Assembly (NCBI GenBank): GCA_016209705.1
Contig: JACQVR010000051.1
Span: 1 to 45,790, forward strand
Source: Planctomycetota bacterium
Lineage (GTDB): Bacteria; Planctomycetota; MHYJ01; JACPRB01
DNA: 45,790 nucleotides
Direction: 5' to 3'
A program made the translations under genes and the position numbers. Under the pieces are notes generated by a model, which was not told the DNA's origin, did no database searches, and saw only the letters and a program-made list of their open reading frames with translations. Positions 9,074 through 17,855 of the stretch are shown here, one piece after another; position 1 is the first letter of the stretch, and every line of letters begins with the position of its first letter.

Positions 9074-10570
9074 ATGGAACTGGCCAATCCTTTCCGTTCG
9101 CCGGACGACCCGCGCCGCCGCCGAGGCCCGAACGCGGCCGCCGCCTCCCCGGAATGGACGCGTGTGTTCGTCTTTCTCGTCGTGTTCGTCTTCGTGCTGG
9201 CCACGATGATCGGACTGAAAATCTGGATCGACGCGAGCGCAGCCGCCCCGAAGCGGCCGTCGAACACCGGTCCACCTCTGCGCCAGGAGACCGCGGAGCA
9301 GCGGACCGCCCGCCGGATTCGCGACCTCGCCGGAGCATTCAAGGATGGGGCGCATCCTGTCGAGCACGAGGCGCTCAAGGCGTTCGCGGAGGCCGCTCTT
9401 CCGGAACGGGCGTTTCGCCTGATCTTGTCCGGCGATGCCGATCCCACCGCCTTGATGGCTCGTCCCGAGAAGTACCGCGGATCCGTATTGCGGGTTCAGG
9501 GTCGCCTCAAAGCCCGTGGGAGCGAGGGTCCTTATTCCTACGTGGACCTCCAGGCCGAGCGCTCCGACATCCCCCTGCGCGTGTTCCACCTCGAGCCTCT
9601 GGAGGAACCGCCCGCGGAAGCGGCCGGAGCGCCTTGGACCGCGGTCGCCGCATTCCTGAGAACCATGGAGCAACCGTCGACCACTCTGGTCTTCCTGGCT
9701 CCGCGCGTCCGGGTCGATGTTCCGCCGCCCTCCGCTCCCGAAGACCAAGCGCCCGTTCGAGCGTTGCCCGATCCGGAAGTCTCCGAGCTGTTCCGATCGC
9801 TGGCCGCCAAATTCGAGGATACGCCCGACACGATCGTGCAGGAAATCGACTACGAGTCCCCCGAATTCCTCGAAGCGGCCCGGGCGCTTCGAACGTCGCT
9901 CTCGCCCGAGCAGGCGGCGCGGTTGTGCAAGCCCGCCGACAAAGTGGAATTGGCCGCCAACCCTCAAGCCCATCAAGGCGCGTTGGTGCGGTTCAGCGGA
10001 AGATTGATCCAGATCTACACCCGCCCGGTCTCCGTCACGAATCCGGCCGGGCTGAAACAGGTATACGAGGGTTATTTGGTGGATCTGAAAGGTCCCCACG
10101 TTCCCGTGACATTTTTCCTGATTGACAAGCCGGCGGCCACGTTCCGAGCCTACTTCAAGGAAGGCATGGAGTACCTCAAGGAATGGGTGGAAATCGAAGG
10201 GGTCTTTCTGCGCCGCTATCGTTATCAGGGCCTTCCCGCGGAGGGAGCCGGCGAGGGTCCTACGCAGACCTCCCTGGTTGTCCTGGCTAAGAACCTCCGT
10301 CTCATCCCGGAGCGAAAGCCGGAGGATCTTCGGGGGGGATTCGCCGCCTTGGTCGGCGGAGCGGGCCTTCTGCTGGCGATCATCGTCATCGTGGCTGGCG
10401 TCATGACCCGCAAGTACGGCGGCGGAGGAGCCTCCGTGCGGCTGCGCATGTTCCAGATCAAGCGCAAGAAAATGGCAGAGAAAGGCCAATCGACGTTCCC
10501 GGAGGCCGCGCCGGACAAGCAGATCCTCGGGGAACAAATCGAGAAACCGCCGTCCGATCCCACGCCCTAA
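9074..10570 (+). CDS. Membrane-anchored protein with two internal repeat units, unknown function
   Basis: A 498-residue protein I do not recognise. After a short charged N-terminus comes a strong membrane segment at about residues 28-48 (VFVFLVVFVFVLATMIGLKI), a long soluble middle, a second membrane segment near 435-460 (LVGGAGLLLAIIVIVAGVM) and a basic tail, so the soluble part probably faces outside with both ends inside. The soluble part contains two related units, one starting ARPEKYRGSVLRVQGRLKA with YVDL following, the other NPQAHQGALVRFSGRLI with YLVDL following. Each looks like a small beta-barrel (OB-like) element. The ATG at 9074 is chosen because the upstream extension to a GTG at 9005 is not protein-like. 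No Shine-Dalgarno is clear. It converges on pnp with only 10 bp between the stops. Confidence 0.7.
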   Translation: MELANPFRSPDDPRRRRGPNAAAASPEWTRVFVFLVVFVFVLATMIGLKIWIDASAAAPKRPSNTGPPLRQETAEQRTARRIRDLAGAFKDGAHPVEHEALKAFAEAALPERAFRLILSGDADPTALMARPEKYRGSVLRVQGRLKARGSEGPYSYVDLQAERSDIPLRVFHLEPLEEPPAEAAGAPWTAVAAFLRTMEQPSTTLVFLAPRVRVDVPPPSAPEDQAPVRALPDPEVSELFRSLAAKFEDTPDTIVQEIDYESPEFLEAARALRTSLSPEQAARLCKPADKVELAANPQAHQGALVRFSGRLIQIYTRPVSVTNPAGLKQVYEGYLVDLKGPHVPVTFFLIDKPAATFRAYFKEGMEYLKEWVEIEGVFLRRYRYQGLPAEGAGEGPTQTSLVVLAKNLRLIPERKPEDLRGGFAALVGGAGLLLAIIVIVAGVMTRKYGGGGASVRLRMFQIKRKKMAEKGQSTFPEAAPDKQILGEQIEKPPSDPTP

Positions 10571-10580
10571 ATCGTCCCCT

Positions 10581-12881
10581 TCATCGCTCTTCGTGGCCCT
10601 GATCGCGACGAGGCCCGCGCGGCCGCCCGCCGTGAGGCCGCGGCGGCCGATCTCCGTACGGGCGGGAACCGCCTTCGCGGGGAGGCCGGGACGCGCGGAA
10701 CCGTTCCTCCGCGCCGCCCGACGGGACCCCGGCGGCCACGCGACCGGGCAACGGCTCCAATGGCGGCAGATTCTTTTCCTTCCGCGCCTGCTTGATGCTG
10801 AACCGGTTCTTGCCGCTCGGATCGGTGCTGACGAGCTTGACTTCGACCTCCATGCCGATGGCCAGGTAGTCGTCCACGTTCTGCACGTAGCTGTCCGTGA
10901 TCTCCGTGACGTGGACCAGCCCGTCCCGGCCTGTGTTGGCGATCTCGCAGAACGCGCCGAAATCCTTGAGCGAAACGACGCGGGCGGGATAGATTTGCCC
11001 GATCTTCAGATCCTCGGTCTGGGCCTCCACCATGCTGCGGGCCACCGCGAGCGTCGCCTCGTTCCGGGAAGAGATGGTCACCGTGCCGTCGTCCTCGATC
11101 TCCACCGTGGCTCCGGATCGGGCTTCGATGTCCCGGATGTTCTTGCCGCCCGGACCGATGAGCAGCCCGATCTTCTCCGGATCGATCTTGATGCGCACCA
11201 GTCTCGGCGCGTACGGAGAGATGGATTCCCGGGGCCGGCCGATGGCTTCGTTCATCTTCCCGAGCACGTGCAACCTCGCCTGGCGCGCTTTCTCCAGCGC
11301 CAAGCGCGTGATCTCCAGAGGAATTCCGGCGGCCTTCAGGTCCATCTGAAGCGATGTGATCCCGTCGGCGGTCCCCGCGACTTTGAAGTCCATATCCCCA
11401 TAGGCATCCTCGCTGCCGAGGATGTCGGTGAGGACCGCCGTGCGATCGCCCTCGCGTACCAACCCCATCGCGATGCCGGCCACCGCGGATTTCACCGGCA
11501 CGCCGGCGTCCATCAGGGACAGGCAGCCACCGCACACCGTTGCCATCGACGAGGATCCGTTCGACTCCAGAATGTCGCTGATGACCCGGATGGTATAGGG
11601 AAAGGCGTCGTGATCCGGGATCACCGCGTCCAGGGCGCGTTCGGCCAGATCGCCGTGTCCGATTTCGCGCCGGCCCGGGCCCCGATTAGGCTTCGTCTCG
11701 CCGACGGAATAGGAGGGGAAATTGTAGTGAAGATAGAATCTTTTGGAGTATTCCTCGCTCAGGCCGTCCACGATCTGCTCGTCGTCCACGGTTCCCAAGG
11801 TGGTCGTGCACAACGCCTGCGTCTCCCCTCGCGTGAACAGGGCCGAGCCGTGGGTGCGCGGCAGAAATCCCAGACGGATATCGATCGGCCGGATGTCGTC
11901 GAGGCCTCTTCCGTCCGCGCGCCGCCCCTGAAGCGCGAACTCGCGAACCGTCTCTCCGACCAGCCGATCCCAGGCGGCCCGGACTTCGGCCGGCTGGTGC
12001 GCCCCGGGCCGTAGCTGCCCGAGTTCGTCCTCGGGGCACAGGGTTTCCAGCGCCATTTCAAGCACGGAATCGATCGCTTCGGCCCGCGCCTCCAACCCCT
12101 CCGATAAGAACACCGCGCGAAGAGCGTCGAGGTAATTTTCTTTGAGGATGCCGTAGGTCTCGGCGGGAGCGGGAAGGACATCGTACGGCTTCTTCTCCTT
12201 CCCGGCGGCGCGCCGGAGCTCCTCTTGCAAATCGATCATCTTCTGAATGTAGGGCCCGGCGAATTCGAAGGCCTTCACCAGGCGCTCTTCGCTGATCTCC
12301 TTAGCTCCCGCCTCCACCATGATGACGCCGTCCCGCGTGCCCGAAAGGACCAGATCCAGGCTGGAGATCTTCAGCTCGGATGCCGTCGGATTGACGACGA
12401 ACCGATCCTCCAGCAGACCAACCCGCACCGATCCGACGGGTCCGTGGAACGGGATGTCGCTGCCATGAAGCGCGGCGCTCGCCGCGTTCATGGCGGCGAT
12501 ATCGGGATCGTTCTCGCCGTCGGCCGACAGCACGGTCACGCTGACGACGACGTCGGTGTCCATATATTCGGGAAACAGAGGCCGCAGCGGACGGTCCACC
12601 TGGCGCGCCGTGAGCGTCTCCTTCGTGGTCGGCCGCCCCTCGCGCTTGATGAATCCGCCCGGAAATTTTCCGGCCGCAGCAATCCGCTCGCGATAGTCCA
12701 CCGTGAGCGGGACCATCTCGTATCCCAGCCCCCGGGGCGGACCGCCTACGACCGCCGCCAGCACCACGGTATCCGCGATCTGCATCGTGGCGGCGCCCGA
12801 TGCTTGCTTCGCCAGCCACCCGGCTTCAAGGGCGATCACCTTGTCGGCCATCTGGGTCTCGACGCGTTTGGGTAAACTCAC
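10581..12881 (-). CDS. pnp: Polyribonucleotide nucleotidyltransferase (PNPase)
   Basis: Phosphorolytic 3'-5' exoribonuclease that forms a trimer and takes part in mRNA decay. The 766-residue protein has two RNase PH cores, the first with PGGFIKREGRPT and RPLRPLFPEY, the second with RADGRGLDDIRPI and THGSALFTRGETQ. These are followed by a KH domain (GLLIGPGGKNIRDIE, about residue 573) and an S1 domain (YPARVVSLKDFGAFCEI). The tail is rich in Arg, Gly and Pro (PRPHGGRPRGPRRD), a low-complexity RNA-binding type of end. The start is GTG at 12881 with AGGAG six bases upstream. It lies downstream of rpsO on the same strand, the arrangement known from E. coli, with a strong hairpin in the 207-bp gap. 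Convergent with the membrane-protein gene. Confidence 0.97.
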   Translation of the reverse strand: MSLPKRVETQMADKVIALEAGWLAKQASGAATMQIADTVVLAAVVGGPPRGLGYEMVPLTVDYRERIAAAGKFPGGFIKREGRPTTKETLTARQVDRPLRPLFPEYMDTDVVVSVTVLSADGENDPDIAAMNAASAALHGSDIPFHGPVGSVRVGLLEDRFVVNPTASELKISSLDLVLSGTRDGVIMVEAGAKEISEERLVKAFEFAGPYIQKMIDLQEELRRAAGKEKKPYDVLPAPAETYGILKENYLDALRAVFLSEGLEARAEAIDSVLEMALETLCPEDELGQLRPGAHQPAEVRAAWDRLVGETVREFALQGRRADGRGLDDIRPIDIRLGFLPRTHGSALFTRGETQALCTTTLGTVDDEQIVDGLSEEYSKRFYLHYNFPSYSVGETKPNRGPGRREIGHGDLAERALDAVIPDHDAFPYTIRVISDILESNGSSSMATVCGGCLSLMDAGVPVKSAVAGIAMGLVREGDRTAVLTDILGSEDAYGDMDFKVAGTADGITSLQMDLKAAGIPLEITRLALEKARQARLHVLGKMNEAIGRPRESISPYAPRLVRIKIDPEKIGLLIGPGGKNIRDIEARSGATVEIEDDGTVTISSRNEATLAVARSMVEAQTEDLKIGQIYPARVVSLKDFGAFCEIANTGRDGLVHVTEITDSYVQNVDDYLAIGMEVEVKLVSTDPSGKNRFSIKQARKEKNLPPLEPLPGRVAAGVPSGGAEERFRASRPPREGGSRPYGDRPPRPHGGRPRGPRRDQGHEER

Positions 12882-13025
12882 AGCGCTCTCCTAAAGCATG
12901 AGCGGCGCCGCGGGAGGTGGTAGGACTCGACGAAAGGCGGCAGGCCCCCCTTCGGAGCCTATCGTCTTTCGTCTCCAATGTCCGTCCGATCCTTCCGGGT
13001 TCGCCTGTAAAACCGACAGTCCAAC

Positions 13026-13057
13026 TTTCGCAAGCCTTAGCAACCCGGCTTGCGAAA
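13026..13057 (-). ncRNA. rpsO-pnp intergenic hairpin (candidate RNase processing or attenuator site)
   Basis: A perfect 11-bp inverted repeat (TTTCGCAAGCC at 13026-13036 with GGCTTGCGAAA at 13047-13057) and a 10-nt loop, 31 bp after the rpsO stop on the transcript strand. No U-run follows the stem, so it is not a classic intrinsic terminator. In E. coli the rpsO-pnp spacer carries an attenuator and an RNase III site through which PNPase autoregulates. The position here suggests an analogous role, but that is inference. Confidence 0.6.
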
Positions 13058-13088
13058 CGATGACGGGGTCGTCTCGTACCCGATTCGC

Positions 13089-13358
13089 CTACTTGCGAAT
13101 GCCGAGCTTCTTGATCAGGACCTGATAGCGGTTGCGATCCTCATCCTGCAAAAACTTCAGCAGCCTGGCCCGCCGACCGACCATCATCAGAAGCCCGCGC
13201 CGAGACGTGAAGTCCTTCTTGTGGATCTTCAGATGCTCGGTAAGGTGGTTGATTTGCTCGGTGATCAAAGCCACCTGGACCTCCGGACTCCCTGTGTCCT
13301 TCTCGTGCGTTCGGTACTGTGTCACGATGGACTTCCGCTTTTCCTGCGCGACGGCCAT
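13089..13358 (-). CDS. rpsO: 30S ribosomal protein S15
   Basis: Small primary 16S rRNA-binding protein of the 30S platform. At 89 residues it has the standard length, starting [20 protein letters not shown] and containing the signature [17 protein letters not shown], with the [15 protein letters not shown] helix and KKLGIRK end. The ATG at 13358 is chosen over a longer frame because GGAGG lies upstream (GGGAGGATGAGAATT) and family length fits. A promoter at 13461-13489 predicts a leader of about 95 nt. S15 in several bacteria binds its own leader to repress translation, so this leader could hold a regulatory structure, which I could not fold. pnp follows. Confidence 0.97.
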   Translation of the reverse strand: MAVAQEKRKSIVTQYRTHEKDTGSPEVQVALITEQINHLTEHLKIHKKDFTSRRGLLMMVGRRARLLKFLQDEDRNRYQVLIKKLGIRK

Positions 13359-13460
13359 AATTCTCATCCTCCCGCTTCCGCCGCAGTCAGGCACCGGAAT
13401 TCCACAACCGATGCAACATGTTAGAACGCGACGGGTTCCCAAGTGGTATACGGGATGAGG

Positions 13461-13489
13461 ATTCTAGCAATGACGCCGTTCCTTAGCAA
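13461..13489 (-). promoter_or_regulatory. Putative rpsO promoter
   Basis: On the minus strand TTGCTA (13489-13484), a 17-bp spacer and TAGAAT (13466-13461). The predicted start near 13454 gives a leader of about 95 nt before the rpsO ATG. It lies in the gap behind the batA stop (13517), consistent with rpsO-pnp being a separate unit. Confidence 0.55.
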
Positions 13490-13516
13490 GACTATCCTGC
13501 GTCAATCCCGCTCCGT

Positions 13517-14950
13517 TCAAGCGGCGCGCGCGTCCAACAACCAGGCCAATCCGATCAGCGCGCACGCCGCGACCACCAACGACGGCGTGATATCCTCTCG
13601 GGCGACTTCTCGGGGCGGTTCTCCCCATGAGGACGCTTCCAACGGCCGGCGCTCCGTTCCCAGGCGAGAGGCGGCGGAATCCAGCAACCCACTCGCCCGC
13701 CACGCGCCGGACGATCCCGCGAGGTCCACCACGTTCTTCCAGAAGATGGGAAACGAAGGATGCCGCGGCCACCCCGAGGAACCAAAGCGCGTCGCCAGGA
13801 CGATCTCCTTCCCGCCCCGCCGAACCCCGGCCACGGGCACGCCGTCCGCGAACAACAGGGTCCGCTCCCAGGCTCCTCGTAGCTCTCCCGTTTCGAGCAG
13901 GACGACTTCCTCGGCCCGCACGCCGCGCATGAGAACATCGTCGGCCACCGATATGTGCCGGGGCGCGAACCAGCGCGCCACGTCCGCGTCCGCAGCATCC
14001 ACGAGAACGGTAATCGTCGCCGGAGACGCCGGCGCGGCCCCGACGCTAACCAGCACATCGGGCCGGCCCTGATGTATCCATCGAGTGCGCGGATGCGCTT
14101 CCAGCGCCTGGCGCACCGCGTCGTCCGCGCGTCCTTCCATGGCGACGTCGATGTGCTCCGCGTCTCTCTCGAGCACGACGCGGTCGTCCGCCGGATACTC
14201 GTCCGGCGCCAGCGCCGCGACGATTTTCGTCGCGGATTCCGAAACTTCGACGAGATGGGTGGCGGCTTCGGGAAGCGTCACCGAACGCCCGTCCACGTTC
14301 ACCTCCACCTCGGCCGGCTCGGACAAGCGCAGGAACAAATGATCCGATGCCACGTGAGCGTCCGTGATGCCTACATTTCGGATCGGGCCGCCGACAAGAA
14401 CTTCCAGCAGACGCACCCCTTCCGGCGCGGTCCATGATGTTCGCCGATCGCTCAACCAGATAACCGTCGGCGCTTCGGCGGCGGCCAGATCGAGGGCGAT
14501 TCGAGGGTCGCCCGACCGGTCCTCCGCCTTGAGCCCCTCGATGATCGCCAATCCCTCATACCGCTCCAAGGACGGGGTCGTGTAAAGGATGATCTGATCG
14601 ACGGGATCCAACTTGCGCAGTTCGGAGCGCGCGGCCTTCAGCCGCGGGGCCATGGAGGCCGAGAGATCCCACACGACCGCAAGCCGTCGCGGCGCCGTTC
14701 GCCGGTGAAGAATGCCGGGGCCGGCCATAGCCCCCACCAACGCCGCCACCGCGAGCGCTTGCAGCAAGAGGAGCACGGAAAGCCGCGGCCGGTTCAGCGC
14801 CCGAATCGGCGGCGCCCGATCCGGAACCGATTCCCAAACGCGGACGCTCGAAACCACCACGCGTCGGGGCTGCTGCCTCCACAAACTCAACAGAACCAGG
14901 AACGCGACGGAGGCGAGCGCCCATAACGCGTGGGGATACAGTAGATTCAT
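13517..14950 (-). CDS. BatA-like VWA membrane protein
   Basis: A 477-residue membrane protein of the aerotolerance (BatA N-terminal) type. It starts with MNLLYPHALWALASVAFLVL, the usual first helix, has a second helix around 60-80 (LSVLLLLQALAVAALVGAMA), then a VWA-like domain with the metal-site motif DLSASM in VVWDLSASMAPRLK, a long extracytoplasmic part, and a final helix (LVVAACALIGLAWLLDA). In this family the ends lie in the membrane and the middle outside. The neighbouring upstream gene encodes a DUF58 protein, the usual partner in MoxR-DUF58-VWA operons thought to assemble or insert metal in exported complexes. No moxR ATPase gene is in the window. The start at 14950 fits the family; a 23-residue longer frame begins inside the repeat at 14971-15039. 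Confidence 0.82.
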   Translation of the reverse strand: MNLLYPHALWALASVAFLVLLSLWRQQPRRVVVSSVRVWESVPDRAPPIRALNRPRLSVLLLLQALAVAALVGAMAGPGILHRRTAPRRLAVVWDLSASMAPRLKAARSELRKLDPVDQIILYTTPSLERYEGLAIIEGLKAEDRSGDPRIALDLAAAEAPTVIWLSDRRTSWTAPEGVRLLEVLVGGPIRNVGITDAHVASDHLFLRLSEPAEVEVNVDGRSVTLPEAATHLVEVSESATKIVAALAPDEYPADDRVVLERDAEHIDVAMEGRADDAVRQALEAHPRTRWIHQGRPDVLVSVGAAPASPATITVLVDAADADVARWFAPRHISVADDVLMRGVRAEEVVLLETGELRGAWERTLLFADGVPVAGVRRGGKEIVLATRFGSSGWPRHPSFPIFWKNVVDLAGSSGAWRASGLLDSAASRLGTERRPLEASSWGEPPREVAREDITPSLVVAACALIGLAWLLDARAA

Positions 14951-14970
14951 CAGCGACGAAGACCCGAAAA

Positions 14971-15039
14971 GGAGATCCGGAGATGGGGGAGATATGGAGA
15001 TAAAGCCCGGAAATTCCATCTCCCCATCTCCTTATCCCC
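14971..15039. repeat. Word-hairpin family B (GGAGAT type), short copy
   Basis: Left arm 14971-15001 consists of four GGAGAT words at about 8-bp spacing; the right arm 15018-15039 carries the inverse ATCTCC words and ends in CCCC. The loop is about 16 nt. It fills the gap between the DUF58 stop and the batA start (both minus) and could be a processing or termination hairpin within the operon. Confidence 0.7.
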
Positions 15040-15064
15040 TTTTATGACAAGCATCTCCCACATC

Positions 15065-15901
15065 TTATTCTAGGAGGCCCTCCCCGCGCAGGTAGAGGAA
15101 AACCACCCTCTCGAACGGCTCATCGCTGGCGCACCGCAAGTATCCCACTTCGCGGCGCACCGCCCACTCCCGCCAGGATCCGCAATGGGCCTCGAGCCGC
15201 CGGCCGTACTCCAGGATCTCCTCGTCGCCCACATAGCGCGCGACCGAGGCGCGCGTCTCGCAATCCACCACGCGAACCCATCCCCGCACCGGCGTCTCCA
15301 ACTCTTCTCGCGCCAGCACATGAATCAGGGAGACGCCCGTGGCATCGGCCGCCAGAGCGGCCAGCGCGGCCCGTACGGATTCGTCCCACAGGTCGGAGAT
15401 CAGCACGACCATCGGCTTGCCGCGGACCCGGCGCACGGCCTCGGCCGGCGAGGCCTCGGATCGCAGCGTCTCGACGGCCGCGAAGAACGCGGAGATCAGG
15501 CCTTCCCCCTCGAACGATCGCTCGTTCGCGCCCGCGCGCAGCGTGACCTCCCCTCCCTCGCCCAGCGTCAGATACCCTAGAACCGCCGCGAGCTGCCGAG
15601 CCACCTGTTCCTTCGAGGGCGTCCCATACACCATCGAAGGGCTGGTATCCATGATGACCTCGAGTCGCGGCGCCTCCTCGCGCGTGCGCTCGCGGATGAA
15701 CAGCGCGCCCAGCCGCGCGTAGAGGCACCAGTCGATGGCGCGAAAGTCGTCGCCCTGCGCGTAGGGACGAAAGGAGTGAAACACGGACGAACCGCCGCGG
15801 CGCGGAGCTTCGCGCTCCCCCTCCCGTCGCCCGCGCACCCGGCGACGGATCGCCAGGCGCAGCATTTCCAACCGATTCAGGAAGCCTTCGTCCAGAATCA
15901 T
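15065..15901 (-). CDS. DUF58 domain protein (VWA-like, MoxR-system partner)
   Basis: A 278-residue soluble protein of the DUF58 family. The defining signature is clear: FHSFRPYAQGDDFRAIDW at about residues 42-59, followed by RLGALFIRERTREEAPRLEV and a VWA-type strand and metal motif VIMDTSPSM (D-x-S-x-S-like). The second half has VVLISDLWDE and VSLIHVLARE, the other VWA core strands. DUF58 proteins are usually encoded between a MoxR AAA+ ATPase and BatA-type VWA proteins; here only the BatA-like gene follows, 114 bp on. Part of that gap is a GGAGAT hairpin. No good Shine-Dalgarno precedes the ATG. Role inferred from context: adaptor or chaperone for maturation of an envelope complex. Confidence 0.85.
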   Translation of the reverse strand: MILDEGFLNRLEMLRLAIRRRVRGRREGEREAPRRGGSSVFHSFRPYAQGDDFRAIDWCLYARLGALFIRERTREEAPRLEVIMDTSPSMVYGTPSKEQVARQLAAVLGYLTLGEGGEVTLRAGANERSFEGEGLISAFFAAVETLRSEASPAEAVRRVRGKPMVVLISDLWDESVRAALAALAADATGVSLIHVLAREELETPVRGWVRVVDCETRASVARYVGDEEILEYGRRLEAHCGSWREWAVRREVGYLRCASDEPFERVVFLYLRGEGLLE

Positions 15902-15970
15902 GCGCCAAACCGGAGCATATTAGGTTATTGGAAATGTACCCGTGACCCCAGATTGAGTCCACGGAGGAGC

Positions 15971-16126
15971 CGGAGATCACGGAGAAAAATCTGGGGGATG
16001 TGGAGATTACTGGAGATATGGAGATCGAAAGGAGTGTTCGACGGAGCCAACGCTCCTCAAAAAAATATCTCCCTATCTCCCCCCATCTCCAGATCTCCTT
16101 AAAAAATCTTCTCCGTGTCTCCGTGG
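15971..16126. repeat. Word-hairpin family B, long copy 1 (CGGAGATCACGGAG type)
   Basis: A roughly 155-bp imperfect palindrome. The outer arms are CGGAGATCACGGAGAA (15971-15986) and TTCTCCGTGTCTCCG (16109-16123), with further GGAGAT words on the left (15987-16025) and ATCTCC words on the right (16065-16098). It fills most of the 252-bp gap between the ribF stop and the DUF58 start. The outer arms recur identically on the left, and almost identically on the right, in the copy at 32671-32820. Confidence 0.8.
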
Positions 16127-16153
16127 TTGTTCTTCATTTCCTTCGTGCACTCC

Positions 16154-17110
16154 CTACGAAACCGATGACCAGGCGTTCTCCCGCGCCCGCGAGCGGATCC
16201 ATTCGATGTCCCGCCGAATCTGCGCCGCCAGCTCGGCCGGTCCGGAAAATTTTCGCTCCTCCCGCACTCGCTCAAGAAAACGCACCTCCAACCGCCGACC
16301 GAGCAGCGACGGTCCGGCGTAGTCGATGAGATGAACTTCCACGCTTTCGGCGGCCCCTTCCGGATGGAACGTGGGGCGGCATCCTACATTCGCGGCCCCC
16401 AAGCACGGAACCCCCTCGCCCAATGAAGCCTCCACCGCGTACACGCCGCGCGGAGGCTTGAGGCCGTACAGCACGGCGACGTTCGCGGTAGGCACGCCGA
16501 TGGAAGCGCCGCGTCCGTCGCCCCGCACGACGGTTCCGAAAAGCGCGAATGGCCGCCCCAAGATCTCCCACGCTTCGTCCAGACGGCCGGCGAGGACCGC
16601 TTCCCGCACCAGCGAGCTCGAGAGGGGCCGCCCGCGGTGCAACTCGGGCGCGCAGGTCCGGACGGCGATGCCCAAGTCCCCGGCCGACCGCTCCAGCATC
16701 GCCACGTCGCCGGCACGATCATGGCCGAAATGCGAATCGTGTCCGAGCAGAACGGCGCACGCCCCCATCCGGTCGCGCACGATGTCCCGAATGAACTCTT
16801 CGGCCGTGGTGCGGGAAAATTCGACGGTAAAAGGCAGGATGACCACGGCCTCCACATGGCGGGCGCCGATGAGTTCGATCCGTTGTTCCAAGGGAACGAC
16901 CAGAGGCACGGCGCTGTTCCAGAGCACTTCGGCGGGATGCCGGTCGAACGTAAGGACGACCGGCGGAACGGCCAGTTCCCGTGCCCACGCGACGAGGGCG
17001 TCCAGAACCTTCTGATGCCCGCGATGGACTCCGTCGAACACGCCCCACGTAACGGCGCAGCCGCGCCACGGCGGGTCGGTCCAGGCCGGCAGTCCGCGAA
17101 AAACCTGCAT
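16154..17110 (-). CDS. ribF: Bifunctional riboflavin kinase/FAD synthetase
   Basis: Makes FMN from riboflavin and FAD from FMN in the cytoplasm. The 318-residue length is normal. The N-terminal nucleotidyltransferase domain has TWGVFDGVHRGHQKVL (the HxGH-type motif, about residues 21-36) and the late RPLSSSLVREAVLAG, with GHDSHFGHDRAGD between them. The C-terminal kinase domain begins FALFGTVVRGDGRGASIGVPTANV, with GVYAVEA, GAANVGCRPTF and VEVHLIDYAG, then the RFLERVREERKF end. It begins five bases after the def stop, so the two are one operon read from the def promoter. The tail just before the stop adds a few residues beyond the core and is unremarkable. Confidence 0.95.
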   Translation of the reverse strand: MQVFRGLPAWTDPPWRGCAVTWGVFDGVHRGHQKVLDALVAWARELAVPPVVLTFDRHPAEVLWNSAVPLVVPLEQRIELIGARHVEAVVILPFTVEFSRTTAEEFIRDIVRDRMGACAVLLGHDSHFGHDRAGDVAMLERSAGDLGIAVRTCAPELHRGRPLSSSLVREAVLAGRLDEAWEILGRPFALFGTVVRGDGRGASIGVPTANVAVLYGLKPPRGVYAVEASLGEGVPCLGAANVGCRPTFHPEGAAESVEVHLIDYAGPSLLGRRLEVRFLERVREERKFSGPAELAAQIRRDIEWIRSRARENAWSSVS

Positions 17111-17115
17111 GCCGT

Positions 17116-17730
17116 TCAGAGCTCGGCTTGGGCGTGCCGGCGGTTTCCGCGGCGGGCACGTGCGGCGAGTCGGGTCGATGCGCCCGCGGTTCGACGGACC
17201 TCGCCGCCGTCGGACTCAGGACGTTCGAAATCTTCTTCCAGTTCTTTCAAGAGCGGAGCCCACTGCTTCAGATCGGCGGCAGTCATTTTGTCGGTCATCA
17301 GAATGCCGTCGAGATGGTCGATCTCATGCTGGAAGAGCTTCGCCCACAGCCCTTCGCATTCTCGCTGCTGATCTTCCCCGGCGAGATCGCGGTAGCGCAC
17401 GCGCACGCGGGCCGCCCGGCGGATCTTGGCCGAAAGCCCGGGCAAGGAAAGGCAGCCTTCCTCCTCGTTCATGACCCCCGACTTTTGGAGAATTTCGGGA
17501 TTGATGAAAACCTGCTCGTCCTCTTTCTTCTCGGGGTCCCCCGTCAGGTTGGCCACAATGAGCCGCGTGGAGATCCCCACCTGAGGAGCGGCCAGGCCGA
17601 TGCCCCGATGACGATACATCACCGCGAACATCTGCGGAACCAGGTCGCGAAGATCGGAACCGATTCCGGCGATCGGTTCCGCGCGTTGCTGGAGCCTCGG
17701 ATCGGGGTAATAAAGAAGGCGCAGCGCCAT
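17116..17730 (-). CDS. def: Peptide deformylase
   Basis: Iron or zinc hydrolase that removes the N-formyl group from new proteins. The three family motifs are present: GIGLAAPQ (43-50), EGCLSLPG (91-98, with metal ligand Cys93) and HEIDHLDG (135-142, ligands His135 and His139, catalytic Glu136). At 204 residues it is slightly longer than usual because of a basic C-terminal tail (about 175-204, rich in Arg and Ala) that looks disordered. First gene of a def-ribF unit. The ATG at 17730 lies only eight bases after a TATACT -10 box and has no Shine-Dalgarno, so its mRNA is probably nearly leaderless. Confidence 0.96.
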   Translation of the reverse strand: MALRLLYYPDPRLQQRAEPIAGIGSDLRDLVPQMFAVMYRHRGIGLAAPQVGISTRLIVANLTGDPEKKEDEQVFINPEILQKSGVMNEEEGCLSLPGLSAKIRRAARVRVRYRDLAGEDQQRECEGLWAKLFQHEIDHLDGILMTDKMTAADLKQWAPLLKELEEDFERPESDGGEVRRTAGASTRLAARARRGNRRHAQAEL

Positions 17731-17738
17731 CGAAATTC

Positions 17739-17767
17739 AGTATAGCGAAGCGCCGCGGGAGCGACAA
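17739..17767 (-). promoter_or_regulatory. Putative def promoter predicting a nearly leaderless mRNA
   Basis: On the minus strand TTGTCG (17767-17762), a 17-bp spacer and TATACT (17744-17739). Only eight bases separate the -10 box from the def ATG, predicting a leader of about two bases. It is arranged divergently with the TPR-gene promoter about 20 bp away. Confidence 0.65.
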
Positions 17768-17786
17768 CAAGGGCTTAGATCGGTCC

Positions 17787-17815
17787 TTGACCCCCGCGGG
17801 GTGCCTCCTTATATT
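17787..17815 (+). promoter_or_regulatory. Putative promoter of the TPR gene
   Basis: TTGACC (17787-17792), a 17-bp spacer and TATATT (17810-17815), one of the best sigma70-like matches in the window. The predicted start is near 17822, about 34 nt before the ATG at 17856. No clear Shine-Dalgarno lies in that leader. Confidence 0.65.
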
Positions 17816-17855
17816 ACGGGGCCGAGGCGGTCGGGGATTTCATCCTGAACCCATC

